In this document: positions 27,775 through 36,861 of the stretch, one piece after another
Numbering within the stretch: the stretch's first letter is position 1
How the letters are laid out: each line of letters opens with the position of its first letter
Origin: Elusimicrobiota bacterium
GTDB lineage: Bacteria > Elusimicrobiota > Elusimicrobia > FEN-1173
Length of the DNA: 64,000 nucleotides
Assembly: GCA_016715645.1 (NCBI GenBank)
Contig: JADJZR010000015.1
Location: 39,456 to 103,455, forward strand
Reading direction: 5' to 3'
The notes under the pieces: model-generated
Databases searched by the model: none
Told to the model about the DNA's origin: nothing
Seen by the model: only the letters and a program-made list of their open reading frames with translations
Program-made: the position numbers and the translations under genes

Positions 27775-30561
27775 ATGCGCCAAATGCAACGTCCCCAGGA
27801 CATTCCATCCGTTTACAGTCCCGAAGAAACCGAGGCGAAATGGTACCCCGCTTGGGAATCCCGGGGCTCTTTTAAGCCCCGGCCCAACGGTGATCGAACC
27901 GCCTTCACGATCGTGATCCCCCCGCCGAACGTGACGGGGTCTCTGCACATGGGGCACGCTCTCAACAACACCCTTCAGGACGTGTTGGTTCGATGGCGGC
28001 GCATGAAAGGCGACGCGGCTCTGTGGGTTCCGGGCACCGATCACGGAGGCATCGCCACCCAAAACGTTGTCGAAAAACTATTGAAAAAAGAAGGCAAGAC
28101 CCGCCACGACTTTTCCCGCGATCAATTTCTGGAACGCATGTGGGCCTGGCGAAAAGAGTCCGGTGACACCATCCTGCATCAACTCCGCCGGCTCGGCTGT
28201 TCATTGGACTGGACCCGCACCCGGTTTACCATGGACGAGGCCAGTTCCCGGGCGGTGGCGGCGGCCTTCGCCGCCTTTTTTGAGAGAGGCTTGATTTATC
28301 AGGGGGTGCGGCTGGTCAACTGGTGCCCCCGTTGCGCCACGGCGTTGTCCGACATCGAAGTGGAACACGAAGAACGGTCCGGTTTCCTGTGGCACATTCG
28401 ATACCCTTTTGCGGACGGCCGCGGGGACGTGGTGGTGGCCACCACGCGGCCGGAAACCATGTTGGGCGACACCGCCGTGGCGGTCAACTCGTCGGACGAA
28501 CGTTACGCGGGTCAGGCGGGCCGGATGATTCGGTTGCCCCTCATGGACCGGCCTATTCCCTTGGTGGCCGATGACGCCGTGGACTCAGCCTTTGGTACCG
28601 GCGCCGTCAAGGTCACGCCAGCCCACGACGCCACCGATTTCGAAATCGGCGCCCGCCACGGCCTGCCCCACGAACGCGTGATTGGGTTCGACGGGAAAAT
28701 GACGTCCCGGGCCGGCGCCTTCGCGGGCTTGTCCATTAAAGAATGCCGGGAAAAAGTAGTGGCCGCGCTGGAGGCCCAGGGTTTTCTGGTTAAAGTGGAA
28801 CCCCATCGGAACGCGGTGTCCATCTGTTACCGCTGTTCAACGACCATCGAGCCGTTGGAATCCAGCCAATGGTTTCTTAAAACCTCCGCCATGGCCGACG
28901 CCGCCGCCCGCGCTACCGAAGAGGGCCGCGTTCAAATCCACCCGGCCTCCTGGGCCAAACCCTACGTGGCGTGGTTGCGCAACAACCGCGATTGGTGTGT
29001 GTCTCGCCAAATTTGGTGGGGCCACCAAATCCCCGTGTGGTACTGTTTGGACTGCGGCGACTATTCAGACGAAAAAATTCGTCGGATCCGTGAAGATCCC
29101 GCGTTCAAAAACGAAAGCGTCAAATCAATCTTGCGGGAAGGGGCCCGTCGGCCCATCGTCCAATCGGATCCTTTGTCCGCCTGTCCCCACTGCGGCGGCA
29201 CAAACGTCGTGCGCGATCCCGACGTGCTCGACACCTGGTTTTCGTCCGGCCTGTGGCCGCTGACCACTCTGGGTTGGCCTGACGAGACCGAGGCGCTGCG
29301 GCGTCATTACCCCACGTCGGTTTTGGCCACGGGACACGAAATTCTTTACCTGTGGGTGGCGCGGATGGTGATGATGGGATTGGCGTTGCGTAACGATATT
29401 CCGTTTCGGGACGTCTTCATTCACGGCATTGTCCGCGACAAACAGGGCCGCAAAATGTCCAAGTCGCTCAACAACGTCATCGATCCGTTGGACATCATGA
29501 AAAAATTCGGCACGGACGCGCTTCGCTTTGCGTTGGTCTCCCAAGCGTCCCCGGGCCGGGACATGCAGATGGCCGACGACAACTTTGTGGGCGCGCGCAA
29601 TTTCGCCAACAAAATCTGGAACGCCAGCCGGTTCGTGATGATGAACCTCAACGGGCATCGTCCAGAAGCCATCCCATTGGCCGATCGATCTCCCGTCGAC
29701 CGCTGGGTTGTTCAGCGCTTTGCGGACACACTCAGCGAAGTCAATGCCTATTTAACCCAATTCGATCCGGCACAAGCGGCCCGGGCGTTGTATGGTTTTT
29801 TCTGGAACGATTTTTGCGATTGGTATATCGAGCTGGTCAAACCGCTCTTGACCGGCGCCGAAACAGACCCCGCCGGGATCGCTGCGCGGTCCGCGCGGCA
29901 AACCTTGTCCGAAGTGCTCGACGGCGTTTTGCGAGCGCTGCACCCCATCATGCCGTTTATTACCGAAGAGCTATGGCACGCCCTGTGGTCGACCTTGGGA
30001 ACCAGCCCCACGGGTTTGTTGATGGATGGACCCTTTGAATGTCCCTGGTCCGACCCGCTATCGGACGACGAGGATCGGAGGGGATTGGCGTTGGTTCAGG
30101 AAGCGGTGACGGCCCTGCGGACAGTTCGGTCTGACATGAACGTACCTCCGGGCAAACGGATCGCCGTGCTGGTCAATTTAACCGGGGCCTCGTCCGCGAC
30201 AAAACAGCGCCTTTCCCGATTGGCATCCCACATTGTCCATTTGGCCAAAATCGCCGACTGGCGCGTTGTTGAGAGCGGCGAATGCAGCCGCCCACCCCAG
30301 TCGGCCTCAGCGGTGGTGGGGGATTTTGAGGTCTTCATTCCACTGGAAGGGCTCATCGATTTCGCCAAGGAACGGGTTCGGCTGGAAAAGTGGAAGGCCG
30401 ACGCCGCCTCCTCGTTGGTGCGCGACGAGGAACGGTTGACCAACCCGGAGTTTCGCCAACGGGCCCCCGCCGACAAGGTGGCTGAAATCGAAACCCGCCG
30501 GACCGAAACCAAAGCCCAACTGGCCCGACTGGACGCGTTCCTGCGCGCCCTGGCTGGATAA
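27775..30561 (+). CDS. valS: Valyl-tRNA synthetase
   Basis: 928 residues, class I synthetase. HIGH-type motif in PPNVTGSLHMGHAL and KMSKS in GRKMSKSLNNVI. An editing (CP1) domain lies between (VVATTRPETMLGDTAVAV) and a C-terminal coiled-coil arm (FAKERVRLEKWKADA) follows the anticodon-binding domain, as in ValRS. It charges tRNA-Val and clears mischarged threonine. It is divergent from the response regulator gene with about 70 bases between. Confidence 0.96.
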   Translation: MRQMQRPQDIPSVYSPEETEAKWYPAWESRGSFKPRPNGDRTAFTIVIPPPNVTGSLHMGHALNNTLQDVLVRWRRMKGDAALWVPGTDHGGIATQNVVEKLLKKEGKTRHDFSRDQFLERMWAWRKESGDTILHQLRRLGCSLDWTRTRFTMDEASSRAVAAAFAAFFERGLIYQGVRLVNWCPRCATALSDIEVEHEERSGFLWHIRYPFADGRGDVVVATTRPETMLGDTAVAVNSSDERYAGQAGRMIRLPLMDRPIPLVADDAVDSAFGTGAVKVTPAHDATDFEIGARHGLPHERVIGFDGKMTSRAGAFAGLSIKECREKVVAALEAQGFLVKVEPHRNAVSICYRCSTTIEPLESSQWFLKTSAMADAAARATEEGRVQIHPASWAKPYVAWLRNNRDWCVSRQIWWGHQIPVWYCLDCGDYSDEKIRRIREDPAFKNESVKSILREGARRPIVQSDPLSACPHCGGTNVVRDPDVLDTWFSSGLWPLTTLGWPDETEALRRHYPTSVLATGHEILYLWVARMVMMGLALRNDIPFRDVFIHGIVRDKQGRKMSKSLNNVIDPLDIMKKFGTDALRFALVSQASPGRDMQMADDNFVGARNFANKIWNASRFVMMNLNGHRPEAIPLADRSPVDRWVVQRFADTLSEVNAYLTQFDPAQAARALYGFFWNDFCDWYIELVKPLLTGAETDPAGIAARSARQTLSEVLDGVLRALHPIMPFITEELWHALWSTLGTSPTGLLMDGPFECPWSDPLSDDEDRRGLALVQEAVTALRTVRSDMNVPPGKRIAVLVNLTGASSATKQRLSRLASHIVHLAKIADWRVVESGECSRPPQSASAVVGDFEVFIPLEGLIDFAKERVRLEKWKADAASSLVRDEERLTNPEFRQRAPADKVAEIETRRTETKAQLARLDAFLRALAG

Positions 30562-30606
30562 ATTAAATTTTGTAACCACTCCGGCGTCTTCAACATCTAT
30601 TTTCAT

Positions 30607-30628
30607 TCCCGAACACCTGTATTCGGGA
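30607..30628. repeat. Small inverted repeat, half-copy of a two-hairpin repeat family
   Basis: TCCCGAA (30607-30613) and TTCGGGA (30622-30628) flank an 8-base loop; the surrounding bases resemble one half of the elements at 52691-52787 and 56096-56173. It lies between the convergent ends of valS and hpnD and could also weaken read-through. Confidence 0.45.
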
Positions 30629-30664
30629 TCCATTCGTCTCAATTGTGATTTTTTTGGTCCGCGC

Positions 30665-30690
30665 AAGTGAATAAGTGTACTCCGTCCCCT
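30665..30690. repeat. 26-bp interspersed repeat, copy 1
   Basis: Matches 51830-51855 at 24 of 26 positions. It starts 5 bases beyond the hpnD stop codon; on the hpnD coding strand it reads GGGGACGGAGTACACT. Confidence 0.7.
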
Positions 30691-30695
30691 TTAGA

Positions 30696-31523
30696 TCAAA
30701 AAAGGCAGGCGATTTTTTCGAGGGGGGTGAGGCGGGGGCGGGCGGTGTAGACGTCGAAACGTCGGGTTTCGATTTTTTCCAGCAGTTTTCGATAAAGGCG
30801 GCCCATGGCCAGCGCGGGGCGGGCCGCGCGACGGTCGGGGTCGGGCAGAGCCGCCAGGGCAGAATCGAATAGACCGTGGGCACGGTCGGCTTCGAATTTC
30901 ATGAGCTTTTGAAACTTGTCGTTATAAACCAGAGCCACTATATCTCCATCGCTTAATCCAAATCGGGCCAAATCCTCTTGGGGTAAATAGATGCGATCGC
31001 GCAACGCGTCGCCTTTAACATCGCGGATCACGTTCACCAACTGCACCGCTTGGCCCAATGCCTCCGCAAAGATCCTGTGCCGTGCCGGGCCCATTCCAAA
31101 AACAGGCAAACAGGCCAGTCCCACCGTCCCCGCGACACCGTAACAATACCGTTTCAGGTCCTCCCAATCAGCGTAGCGGGTTTGCGTTAAATCCCGCTCC
31201 ACCCCGTCCACCAGGTCCAACAAAAATCGCTTGTCAATGGAAAAGTCCTCCATGGCTTGTCTCAGAGGGGGCCACCCTTCGGGTCCGACGGGGGATGACC
31301 CGCTTAATGCGTTTCGCCAATCGTTCAAAAGGGACCGGGCCCGCGCCGGGTCCCGGCCGTCGAGGCCCACCTCGTCCACCGCGTCGTCCACAGCCCGGGC
31401 AAACCCGTACACCGCCGCCAACGCCCGGCGCCGGCGCGGCGCCAACAACCAAAACGCCGGTGCGAAACTGCTCGACCGAAACGTGCCTGTCGCAGAAGAT
31501 CCCTTCACACCCGGCCTCCGCAT
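30696..31523 (-). CDS. hpnD: Presqualene diphosphate synthase (HpnD-like) / squalene-phytoene synthase family
   Basis: 275 residues. First aspartate-rich motif DDAVDE and second NVIRDVKGD are intact, so the prenyl-diphosphate coupling site should be active. In hopanoid pathways HpnD joins two farnesyl diphosphates to presqualene diphosphate and HpnC converts that to hydroxysqualene. It overlaps hpnC by 19 bases. Phytoene synthase is the alternative, but the hpnC partner favours HpnD. No hpnE or squalene cyclase gene is in the window. Confidence 0.78.
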   Translation of the reverse strand: MRRPGVKGSSATGTFRSSSFAPAFWLLAPRRRRALAAVYGFARAVDDAVDEVGLDGRDPARARSLLNDWRNALSGSSPVGPEGWPPLRQAMEDFSIDKRFLLDLVDGVERDLTQTRYADWEDLKRYCYGVAGTVGLACLPVFGMGPARHRIFAEALGQAVQLVNVIRDVKGDALRDRIYLPQEDLARFGLSDGDIVALVYNDKFQKLMKFEADRAHGLFDSALAALPDPDRRAARPALAMGRLYRKLLEKIETRRFDVYTARPRLTPLEKIACLF

Positions 31524-32425
31524 GGTGCGAGGGACGACAACCGGGGAGCGCCGAAAATCATCCTAAAAAACAACCGCGCCCAATCTGATTTTGACACATG
31601 GGGGCGACGCGCCCAAACGTCATGGGATTGGGATTCAATTTTCCTTAAAATTTCCGTTCCCCCCAACCAAACCAGTTTCAGTTCAACGCCCAACTGGAAC
31701 GGAACCGACCGCAGAAGGGGAAACCCCTCCTTAAACAACGTCCAAGTCCGGGTGACTTGCCTCTCCATGAGTTGTTTGAGCGCGTCCGTGGCTGGCCCGC
31801 GCAACACCGACGCCTCGCTGACCCGGCACTCGCCCATATCGTTTTGAGGAATATAAATTCGATCTTTGAGGGCGTCGACCGTCACGTCTTGCCAAAAATT
31901 GGCCAGTTGCAGGGCCGTGCAGATCGCGTCCGACCAACGGCCCCGTTCCGGCGTCCATAATCCGAACAGCCGCAATACTAGTTCACCCACGGGGTTGGCG
32001 GAATGGCGACAATAGAACAAAAGATCGTTCCAATCGGAATGGCGATTTTTTTTCACGTCCATCTCGAATGCGGTCACCAGCCGGTCAAAGGGGTCCAAGG
32101 GCAACCCGTGGCGGGCTAACGTATCGGACAACGCCCAAAACACCGGGTGCTTTTCATGATCGCGGGTCATGGCGAACAACCGCCGCCGCCAGTCGGCCAA
32201 CCGGGTCAGTCGATCGGCTGGCTCTAGCCCAAGCTCGTCGGCAAAATCATCCGCGCATCGAGAAAACGCGTAAACCGCGCCAATCGACGTTCGCAGGGGT
32301 CGGGGAAGCCACAGGGATGCAACGGGGAAGTTTTCGTAATGGGACCGCGTCAACCGTTCGCAGGCCTGGTATGCCTCGGTCAGAGACCCCACCGTCGGCG
32401 GCAACCGGTCGGTTGAAAATGTCAC
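31505..32425 (-). CDS. hpnC: Hydroxysqualene synthase (HpnC-like)
   Basis: 306 residues of the squalene/phytoene synthase fold. The N-terminus (HYENFPVASLWLPRPLR) is the HpnC signature; aspartate motifs DDFADE and NFWQDVTVD are both present. It acts on presqualene diphosphate made by HpnD. It is 13 bases downstream of a gene of unknown function and upstream of hpnD on the same strand. Confidence 0.8.
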   Translation of the reverse strand: MTFSTDRLPPTVGSLTEAYQACERLTRSHYENFPVASLWLPRPLRTSIGAVYAFSRCADDFADELGLEPADRLTRLADWRRRLFAMTRDHEKHPVFWALSDTLARHGLPLDPFDRLVTAFEMDVKKNRHSDWNDLLFYCRHSANPVGELVLRLFGLWTPERGRWSDAICTALQLANFWQDVTVDALKDRIYIPQNDMGECRVSEASVLRGPATDALKQLMERQVTRTWTLFKEGFPLLRSVPFQLGVELKLVWLGGTEILRKIESQSHDVWARRPHVSKSDWARLFFRMIFGAPRLSSLAPCGGRV

Positions 32426-32438
32426 TGACGGACTTGGT

Positions 32439-32942
32439 TTAATCCCAAATGGGTGCGTGCCAGAGCGTTTCCATGATCCAGCGGATTTCGGAATCGCAAA
32501 ACGTCATCTCCTCATACCGAGGCCGGCCCCGCTTGTCCAAAAAATTGACGCCGATCGTCACATCCCGGTGGCGATGGGAGCGGGTATTTCGGGACCAGGC
32601 CGCCGATAAGCAAAGAAGTCCTTCCGGAATATCCAAATGGGCTCGCCATTCCGCTTCCACACAAGGCCCTTGGCACTGAAACCGGGGTTCACCCTCCCTG
32701 GAAGGAGAATGGCCGGGTGAGCTCAGATGTTGCCTTTTCCCGGACGGCGGGGGAACGGCATTGGAACGAAAACCGGCGGGCGCACCGCCGCCCCGCAAAA
32801 AATCAGAAAGGGGACCGCCCGTCATTCCGCCGGCCTTGCAAATGGCCGACAACAGTTTGTCTAATTTGCGGGCATTGATCCTGGGAGAGCTATCCTTCGG
32901 AGTTGGCACATCTCTTTTACCATCAGAACTTTTTTCGGACAC
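32439..32942 (-). CDS. Hypothetical protein upstream of hpnC
   Basis: 167 residues, not recognised. The first 80 are charged and proline/glycine-rich, probably disordered; the C-terminal 75 look folded, with CQGPCVEAEWRAH, a histidine-rich SRNTRSHRHRDV and CDSEIRWIMETLW. The paired cysteines and histidines could bind a metal, which is speculative. GTG at 32942 is supported by GGGAGG six bases upstream. It is part of a four-gene run ending in hpnCD. Confidence 0.6.
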   Translation of the reverse strand: MSEKSSDGKRDVPTPKDSSPRINARKLDKLLSAICKAGGMTGGPLSDFLRGGGAPAGFRSNAVPPPSGKRQHLSSPGHSPSREGEPRFQCQGPCVEAEWRAHLDIPEGLLCLSAAWSRNTRSHRHRDVTIGVNFLDKRGRPRYEEMTFCDSEIRWIMETLWHAPIWD

Positions 32943-32954
32943 CGGAAACCTCCC

Positions 32955-33251
32955 TTAAAGCAAATCTTTTAATTCAAACCAGGCCACCGGCTGACGTCCG
33001 TGGGGGTGTCCATCGGACACATAGACGGCGTTGCCTCGGATTTCGTACCACGGAACGGTTAACGCCGCCCGTTGGGGATGATGTTCAGTGGGGTACAAAC
33101 GGTCATCTTTCACCACATACCACGCCCGGGGGTCTTCCCCGTCCGAATGGTGGGGCGTGGTGAACACCCAACCGTCCCGAATCACAAACGTGGGCATCCG
33201 CTGGATCCCTTTGGGGTGATGCGCCGTGTTAAACAAATATTTTTCAGCCAT
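32955..33251 (-). CDS. Small protein of four tandem HHP-type repeats
   Basis: About 98 residues from ATG at 33251. Almost the whole protein is four copies of a 23-24 residue unit: a short strand (YLFNT, WVFTT, RLYPT, AVYVS), a His/Pro turn (AHHPKG, PHHSDG, EHHPQR, GHPHGR) and a second strand (TFVIRDG, WYVVKDD, WYEIRGN, WFELKDLL). This suggests a four-bladed beta structure with clustered histidines. I know no function. It is 12 bases upstream of the next gene on the same strand, and a start 21 bases earlier is possible. Confidence 0.65.
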   Translation of the reverse strand: MAEKYLFNTAHHPKGIQRMPTFVIRDGWVFTTPHHSDGEDPRAWYVVKDDRLYPTEHHPQRAALTVPWYEIRGNAVYVSDGHPHGRQPVAWFELKDLL

Positions 33252-33314
33252 AGTAAAGTAACATGATAGCATAACGCGGTCTCCAGCCGCGCTGTGCCTA
33301 CGACCTTCTTAGGG

Positions 33315-33330
33315 AGTGGCATCCGTCCCC
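33315..33330. repeat. Diverged copy of the gene-end repeat
   Basis: Matches the first 16 bases of the core AGTGTACTCCGTCCCC at 13 positions. It lies 17 bases beyond the recG stop, in the same orientation relative to the gene as the copies after hpnD and nnrD. Confidence 0.4.
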
Positions 33331-33346
33331 AATTTAAAAAAATAGG

Positions 33347-35458
33347 TTACGCTACCCGGGCAAAGTGGAGGCGGTGGGCGTAGCGGCGGGTGACGTCGGC
33401 GGCCAGGGCGCGGTGGTCTGGCTGTGCCAGGTCGGGGTCCTCTTGGATCAGGCGAAACGCGGCGGATCGGGCTTCGGCGATCAGCGCGCCGTCGGTGGCC
33501 AGGTTGCCCACCCGAAATTCCGGCAGGCCGTGTTGGGCCGAACCCAAAAATTCGCCGGGGCCCCGGCGGCGCAGGTCTTCTTCGGCCAATTGGAACCCGT
33601 CCGAGGTTCGACAAAACATCTTGATCCGTTCCACCGCATCCAATGACGGCGACCCCGACACCACGTAGCACGACGACGCGTGGACCCCCCGCCCCACCCG
33701 CCCCCGCAACTGGTGCAGTTGCGCCAACCCAAACCGTTCCGCGTTCATCAACACCAGAACCGTGGCGTTGGCCACGTCGATGCCCACCTCGATCACCGGC
33801 GTGGCGGCCAGAATTTTTGTTTCACCCCGGGCAAACGATCCCATCACCGCCTCTTTTTCCGCCGATTTCATCCGTCCGTGCAACAATCCCACCGTCGTGT
33901 CCGGGAACGCTTCCTTTAAATGCTCCCACCCTTTCAACACCGCTTTTAAATCCAGTCGTTCCGATTCTTCCACCAACGGAAACACCACATAGGCCTGGCG
34001 CCCCTCCTGAACCGCCCGGCGAACCCCGGACAAGGCTTCGGTCTCCGATGTCCATCGGCTCACGATGGGCGGTCGGCCCGGGGGGAGTTGGTCGATCGCC
34101 GACACCGACAAGTCCCCGTAATACGTCAACGCCAACGTCCGCGGAATGGGCGTTGCCGTCATGAGCAGAATGTGGGGCGACACGCCCTTCGACCCCAACA
34201 CCGCCCGCTGGTCCACCCCGAACCGATGTTGTTCGTCGATCACCACCAACCCTAAATCCTTAAAGGTCACCTGGGATTCCAACAACGCGTGGGTACCCAC
34301 CGCGATTTGAATCTCGCCTTGAGCCAACGCCTCCCGTTGTCGACGGCTTTCGGCGGATTTTCGCCCGCCCGTCAACAACATCCACCGAACCGGTAACCCC
34401 TCCAACAACCGTTCCAGCCGGCGGACGTGTTGTTCAGCCAAAATTTCCGTTGGCGCCATCAGCGCCGCCTGCCGGCCGGATTCCACCGCCAACAACAGGG
34501 CCGACACCGCCACCACGGTTTTTCCGGACCCCACCTCCCCCATCAACAACCGGTTCATGGGCCGCGTCGACCCCATGTCTTCAAAAATTTCAATGATCAC
34601 CCGTTTCTGGGCCCCGGTAAAATCAAACCCCATGGCCTGCCGAAACGGCGACAACAATTGTTTTGTGGGACGACAGGACGGCGCCGGCGGCCCTGCATGG
34701 CGCTCGCGCCGGACCCGGGCCATGGCCGTCTCCAAGGTGAAAAATTCATCAAAGGCCAATCGGCGCCGTGCCCGATCGCGGGCCGCCAAATCCGTTGGAA
34801 AATGAAAATCCTCCAAAGCCCGGGCCAACGGGACAAGTCCATGTTCCGTCCGCACCGATTCCGGCAACGGGTCCGACACACCCCCCACCGCCCCGCGCAC
34901 CGACCACACCAGGCCCCGAAGCCATCGACCGTCGACACCTTCCGTTAAATCATAAACCGGCACCCATCGATTTCGGTGGGGCGATGCCTCATCGGTGACC
35001 AACTCGTGGTCCTCCACGCGGATTTCCGGGCCCCGGGGGCCGAACTGCCACGGGCCATAGACAAAAAGTTTCACCCCGGGAATAAACTTTTTCTTAAGCG
35101 TTTCAAACGGATCATACCGAAACGATCGCCGACGGAACCAAACGGCCTCCACGCTTTTGGACCCCGTGGCCAACACCGCCCGACCGAACAACAAATCTTT
35201 TCCGCCGCCGGAAACCTGAAAATCTTGGATTTCCCCTTCCACCGCCACGGCCGATCCCGGCGCGCCCCAGGCACCCCTCTGGGAAAGATGCCGGTCTTCG
35301 TGGGCGCGGGGATAATGAAGCAAAAGGTCACCGACGGTGGCCAATTTTAATTTGGCCAACAGTTTGGCCCGCGCGGGTCCCACCCCCGCCAAGAACTGCA
35401 CGGGCCGATCCAGCGGGATGGTTTGCGGTCGTTCGTTTAAAGTGGTAGCATCTTTCAA
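33347..35458 (-). CDS. recG: ATP-dependent DNA helicase RecG
   Basis: 703 residues, full length. An N-terminal wedge/OB domain precedes helicase motifs: Walker A GEVGSGKTVVAVSA, DEQH box, TATPIPRTLALTYYGD and QLRGRVGRG. RecG remodels stalled replication forks and branched DNA. The start is only 19 bases from the divergently encoded rpmB start, so both promoters must lie inside or next to the opposite gene. Confidence 0.95.
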   Translation of the reverse strand: MKDATTLNERPQTIPLDRPVQFLAGVGPARAKLLAKLKLATVGDLLLHYPRAHEDRHLSQRGAWGAPGSAVAVEGEIQDFQVSGGGKDLLFGRAVLATGSKSVEAVWFRRRSFRYDPFETLKKKFIPGVKLFVYGPWQFGPRGPEIRVEDHELVTDEASPHRNRWVPVYDLTEGVDGRWLRGLVWSVRGAVGGVSDPLPESVRTEHGLVPLARALEDFHFPTDLAARDRARRRLAFDEFFTLETAMARVRRERHAGPPAPSCRPTKQLLSPFRQAMGFDFTGAQKRVIIEIFEDMGSTRPMNRLLMGEVGSGKTVVAVSALLLAVESGRQAALMAPTEILAEQHVRRLERLLEGLPVRWMLLTGGRKSAESRRQREALAQGEIQIAVGTHALLESQVTFKDLGLVVIDEQHRFGVDQRAVLGSKGVSPHILLMTATPIPRTLALTYYGDLSVSAIDQLPPGRPPIVSRWTSETEALSGVRRAVQEGRQAYVVFPLVEESERLDLKAVLKGWEHLKEAFPDTTVGLLHGRMKSAEKEAVMGSFARGETKILAATPVIEVGIDVANATVLVLMNAERFGLAQLHQLRGRVGRGVHASSCYVVSGSPSLDAVERIKMFCRTSDGFQLAEEDLRRRGPGEFLGSAQHGLPEFRVGNLATDGALIAEARSAAFRLIQEDPDLAQPDHRALAADVTRRYAHRLHFARVA

Positions 35459-35477
35459 ATTTAGTAAGGAGATGGGT

Positions 35478-35669
35478 ATGGCCTATCGATGCACTGTGTG
35501 TTCCAAAGGTGTCAGCTCCGGGAAAACCGTCAGCCACTCGCACCGCAAAACCAACCGCCTTTTTTCCGCGAACCTTCAACGGGTAAAGGTAATGACCAAT
35601 TCGGGTCCGCGCCGATTGTACGTCTGCACGTCCTGTTTGCGCTCCGGCAAAGCTAAAAAAGCCGCCTAA
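35478..35669 (+). CDS. rpmB: 50S ribosomal protein L28
   Basis: 63 residues, typical size. It keeps two CxxC pairs (CTVCSKG and CTSCLRSGK) of the zinc-binding L28 form and the core VSHSHRKTNRLFSANLQ. ATG at 35478 follows AAGGAG with 6-base spacing. Confidence 0.94.
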   Translation: MAYRCTVCSKGVSSGKTVSHSHRKTNRLFSANLQRVKVMTNSGPRRLYVCTSCLRSGKAKKAA

Positions 35670-35696
35670 ACGCGTTAACGAACGTAACGGTTGCTG

Positions 35697-35792
35697 TCCC
35701 TCATCCGCCGCTTCGCGGCACCTTCTCCCAAGCGGAGAAGGAAAATCACTAAATATCCTACCAACTCCTCTTGGGAGAGGGTAGGTGAGGGA
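35697..35792. repeat. Interspersed palindromic repeat, TCCCTCATCC family, copy with both ends
   Basis: Begins TCCCTCATCC and ends with the inverted GGTGAGGGA; inside are two hairpins (CCTTCTCCC...GGAGAAGG and CTCCTCTTGGGAGAGG). Related copies are at 38601, 42642 and 59651. Confidence 0.65.
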
Positions 35793-35801
35793 AGATCCCC
35801 C

Positions 35802-36848
35802 CTATTGTCTGGACGCGGGGAGCGGCAATACGATCGACATGTCGAATTGGTGCACCCTCTCCCCTTCAACCTTCCGGGTTTTTGTCGAAACGTCCATTAA
35901 ATATTTTTTCGGGTTGCCGAACGAAAATCCCCAGGAAAAGTCTGTCTTGCTTTTGTCGTTAAAGTTTTCGCTCATGGCGCCCGTGCGCAACACGAGCCAT
36001 TGAACGGGCGCCATCTCGATACCGAAATGCCAATAGTCGGTGTCCTTCGTGTCCCCCGTGTAAAACTTTTTTTCGTAGTCTGAATAGAACCCGAAAATGG
36101 GCGCCGGCTGAAACCCCAGCCCGGCCCGGACCGTCAAGGGCAATTGGTCGGTCTTGTATTTATCCCAATAAATTAAACCCACCGCATTCAAAACCGACAA
36201 CCCATAGGCCACGTCGCCTTTGCGGTCGCGAAACCCCACATCCACCGCAAACCCGTTTCCGCTGGCCAACTCCAGTTCAGGCGGAACACCGGTTTCAGCC
36301 ACCGCCGTCCCCCGTCGAGCGCCGATATACGAAATACCCAACCCCACCGAGTAGCCCTTTTCCGCTTCCTGGGACGCCGAGATCCCGAACTGGCTGACCC
36401 TTAAGGAATCTTGAGAATAATTGTTGGCGGGATCGTTTTCGTCAGTTATAACCGTGTTGTCGTAATCTGTCAGCGGCCGATAAAAAACGGCCCGCCCTTG
36501 GGAAGCAAACCCCAAATACGACAACTTTTTCCCGCTTAAAGAAGACGCTTTCAACAATACTTCTTCCGGAAGATCCGACTGCTGAGCCACCTGAAAATCC
36601 GCCGCGAACGACGTTCCGGGCATTTCGCCCAACGACGCGGGATTGTACACCGGCGATTGGGGCGCCCCGGACAGAGCCGCCCCCACTTCCCCCATCCCGA
36701 TGAACCGAGCGCCCACAGGGTTTCCGGAGAATTTCGTCGGCGAAATCCCCGAGCGGGGTTTGGCCGACACGACTGCAGTCATTCCAAACAAAACCAAAAG
36801 AACCCCCCACCCTCTCCCGTTTTTGGGAAAGGGAAAGACACCCCGCAT
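35802..36848 (-). CDS. PorV/UPF0164-type outer membrane protein
   Basis: 348 residues. A signal peptide (GWGVLLVLFGMTAVVSA) is followed by GARFIGMGEVGAALSGAPQSPVYNPASLG, split here as GARFIGMGEVGAAL and the downstream NPASLG, the entry motif of PorV-like beta-barrels. The remainder alternates short amphipathic strands and ends in a strand with VHQFDMSIVLPL. It should be an outer-membrane barrel. ATG at 36848 falls 14 bases after the thiG stop; the coding sequence for its N-terminus lies in a GC-rich repeat-like segment. Confidence 0.7.
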   Translation of the reverse strand: MRGVFPFPKNGRGWGVLLVLFGMTAVVSAKPRSGISPTKFSGNPVGARFIGMGEVGAALSGAPQSPVYNPASLGEMPGTSFAADFQVAQQSDLPEEVLLKASSLSGKKLSYLGFASQGRAVFYRPLTDYDNTVITDENDPANNYSQDSLRVSQFGISASQEAEKGYSVGLGISYIGARRGTAVAETGVPPELELASGNGFAVDVGFRDRKGDVAYGLSVLNAVGLIYWDKYKTDQLPLTVRAGLGFQPAPIFGFYSDYEKKFYTGDTKDTDYWHFGIEMAPVQWLVLRTGAMSENFNDKSKTDFSWGFSFGNPKKYLMDVSTKTRKVEGERVHQFDMSIVLPLPASRQ

Positions 36849-36861
36849 GGGGTGAGTCGGG

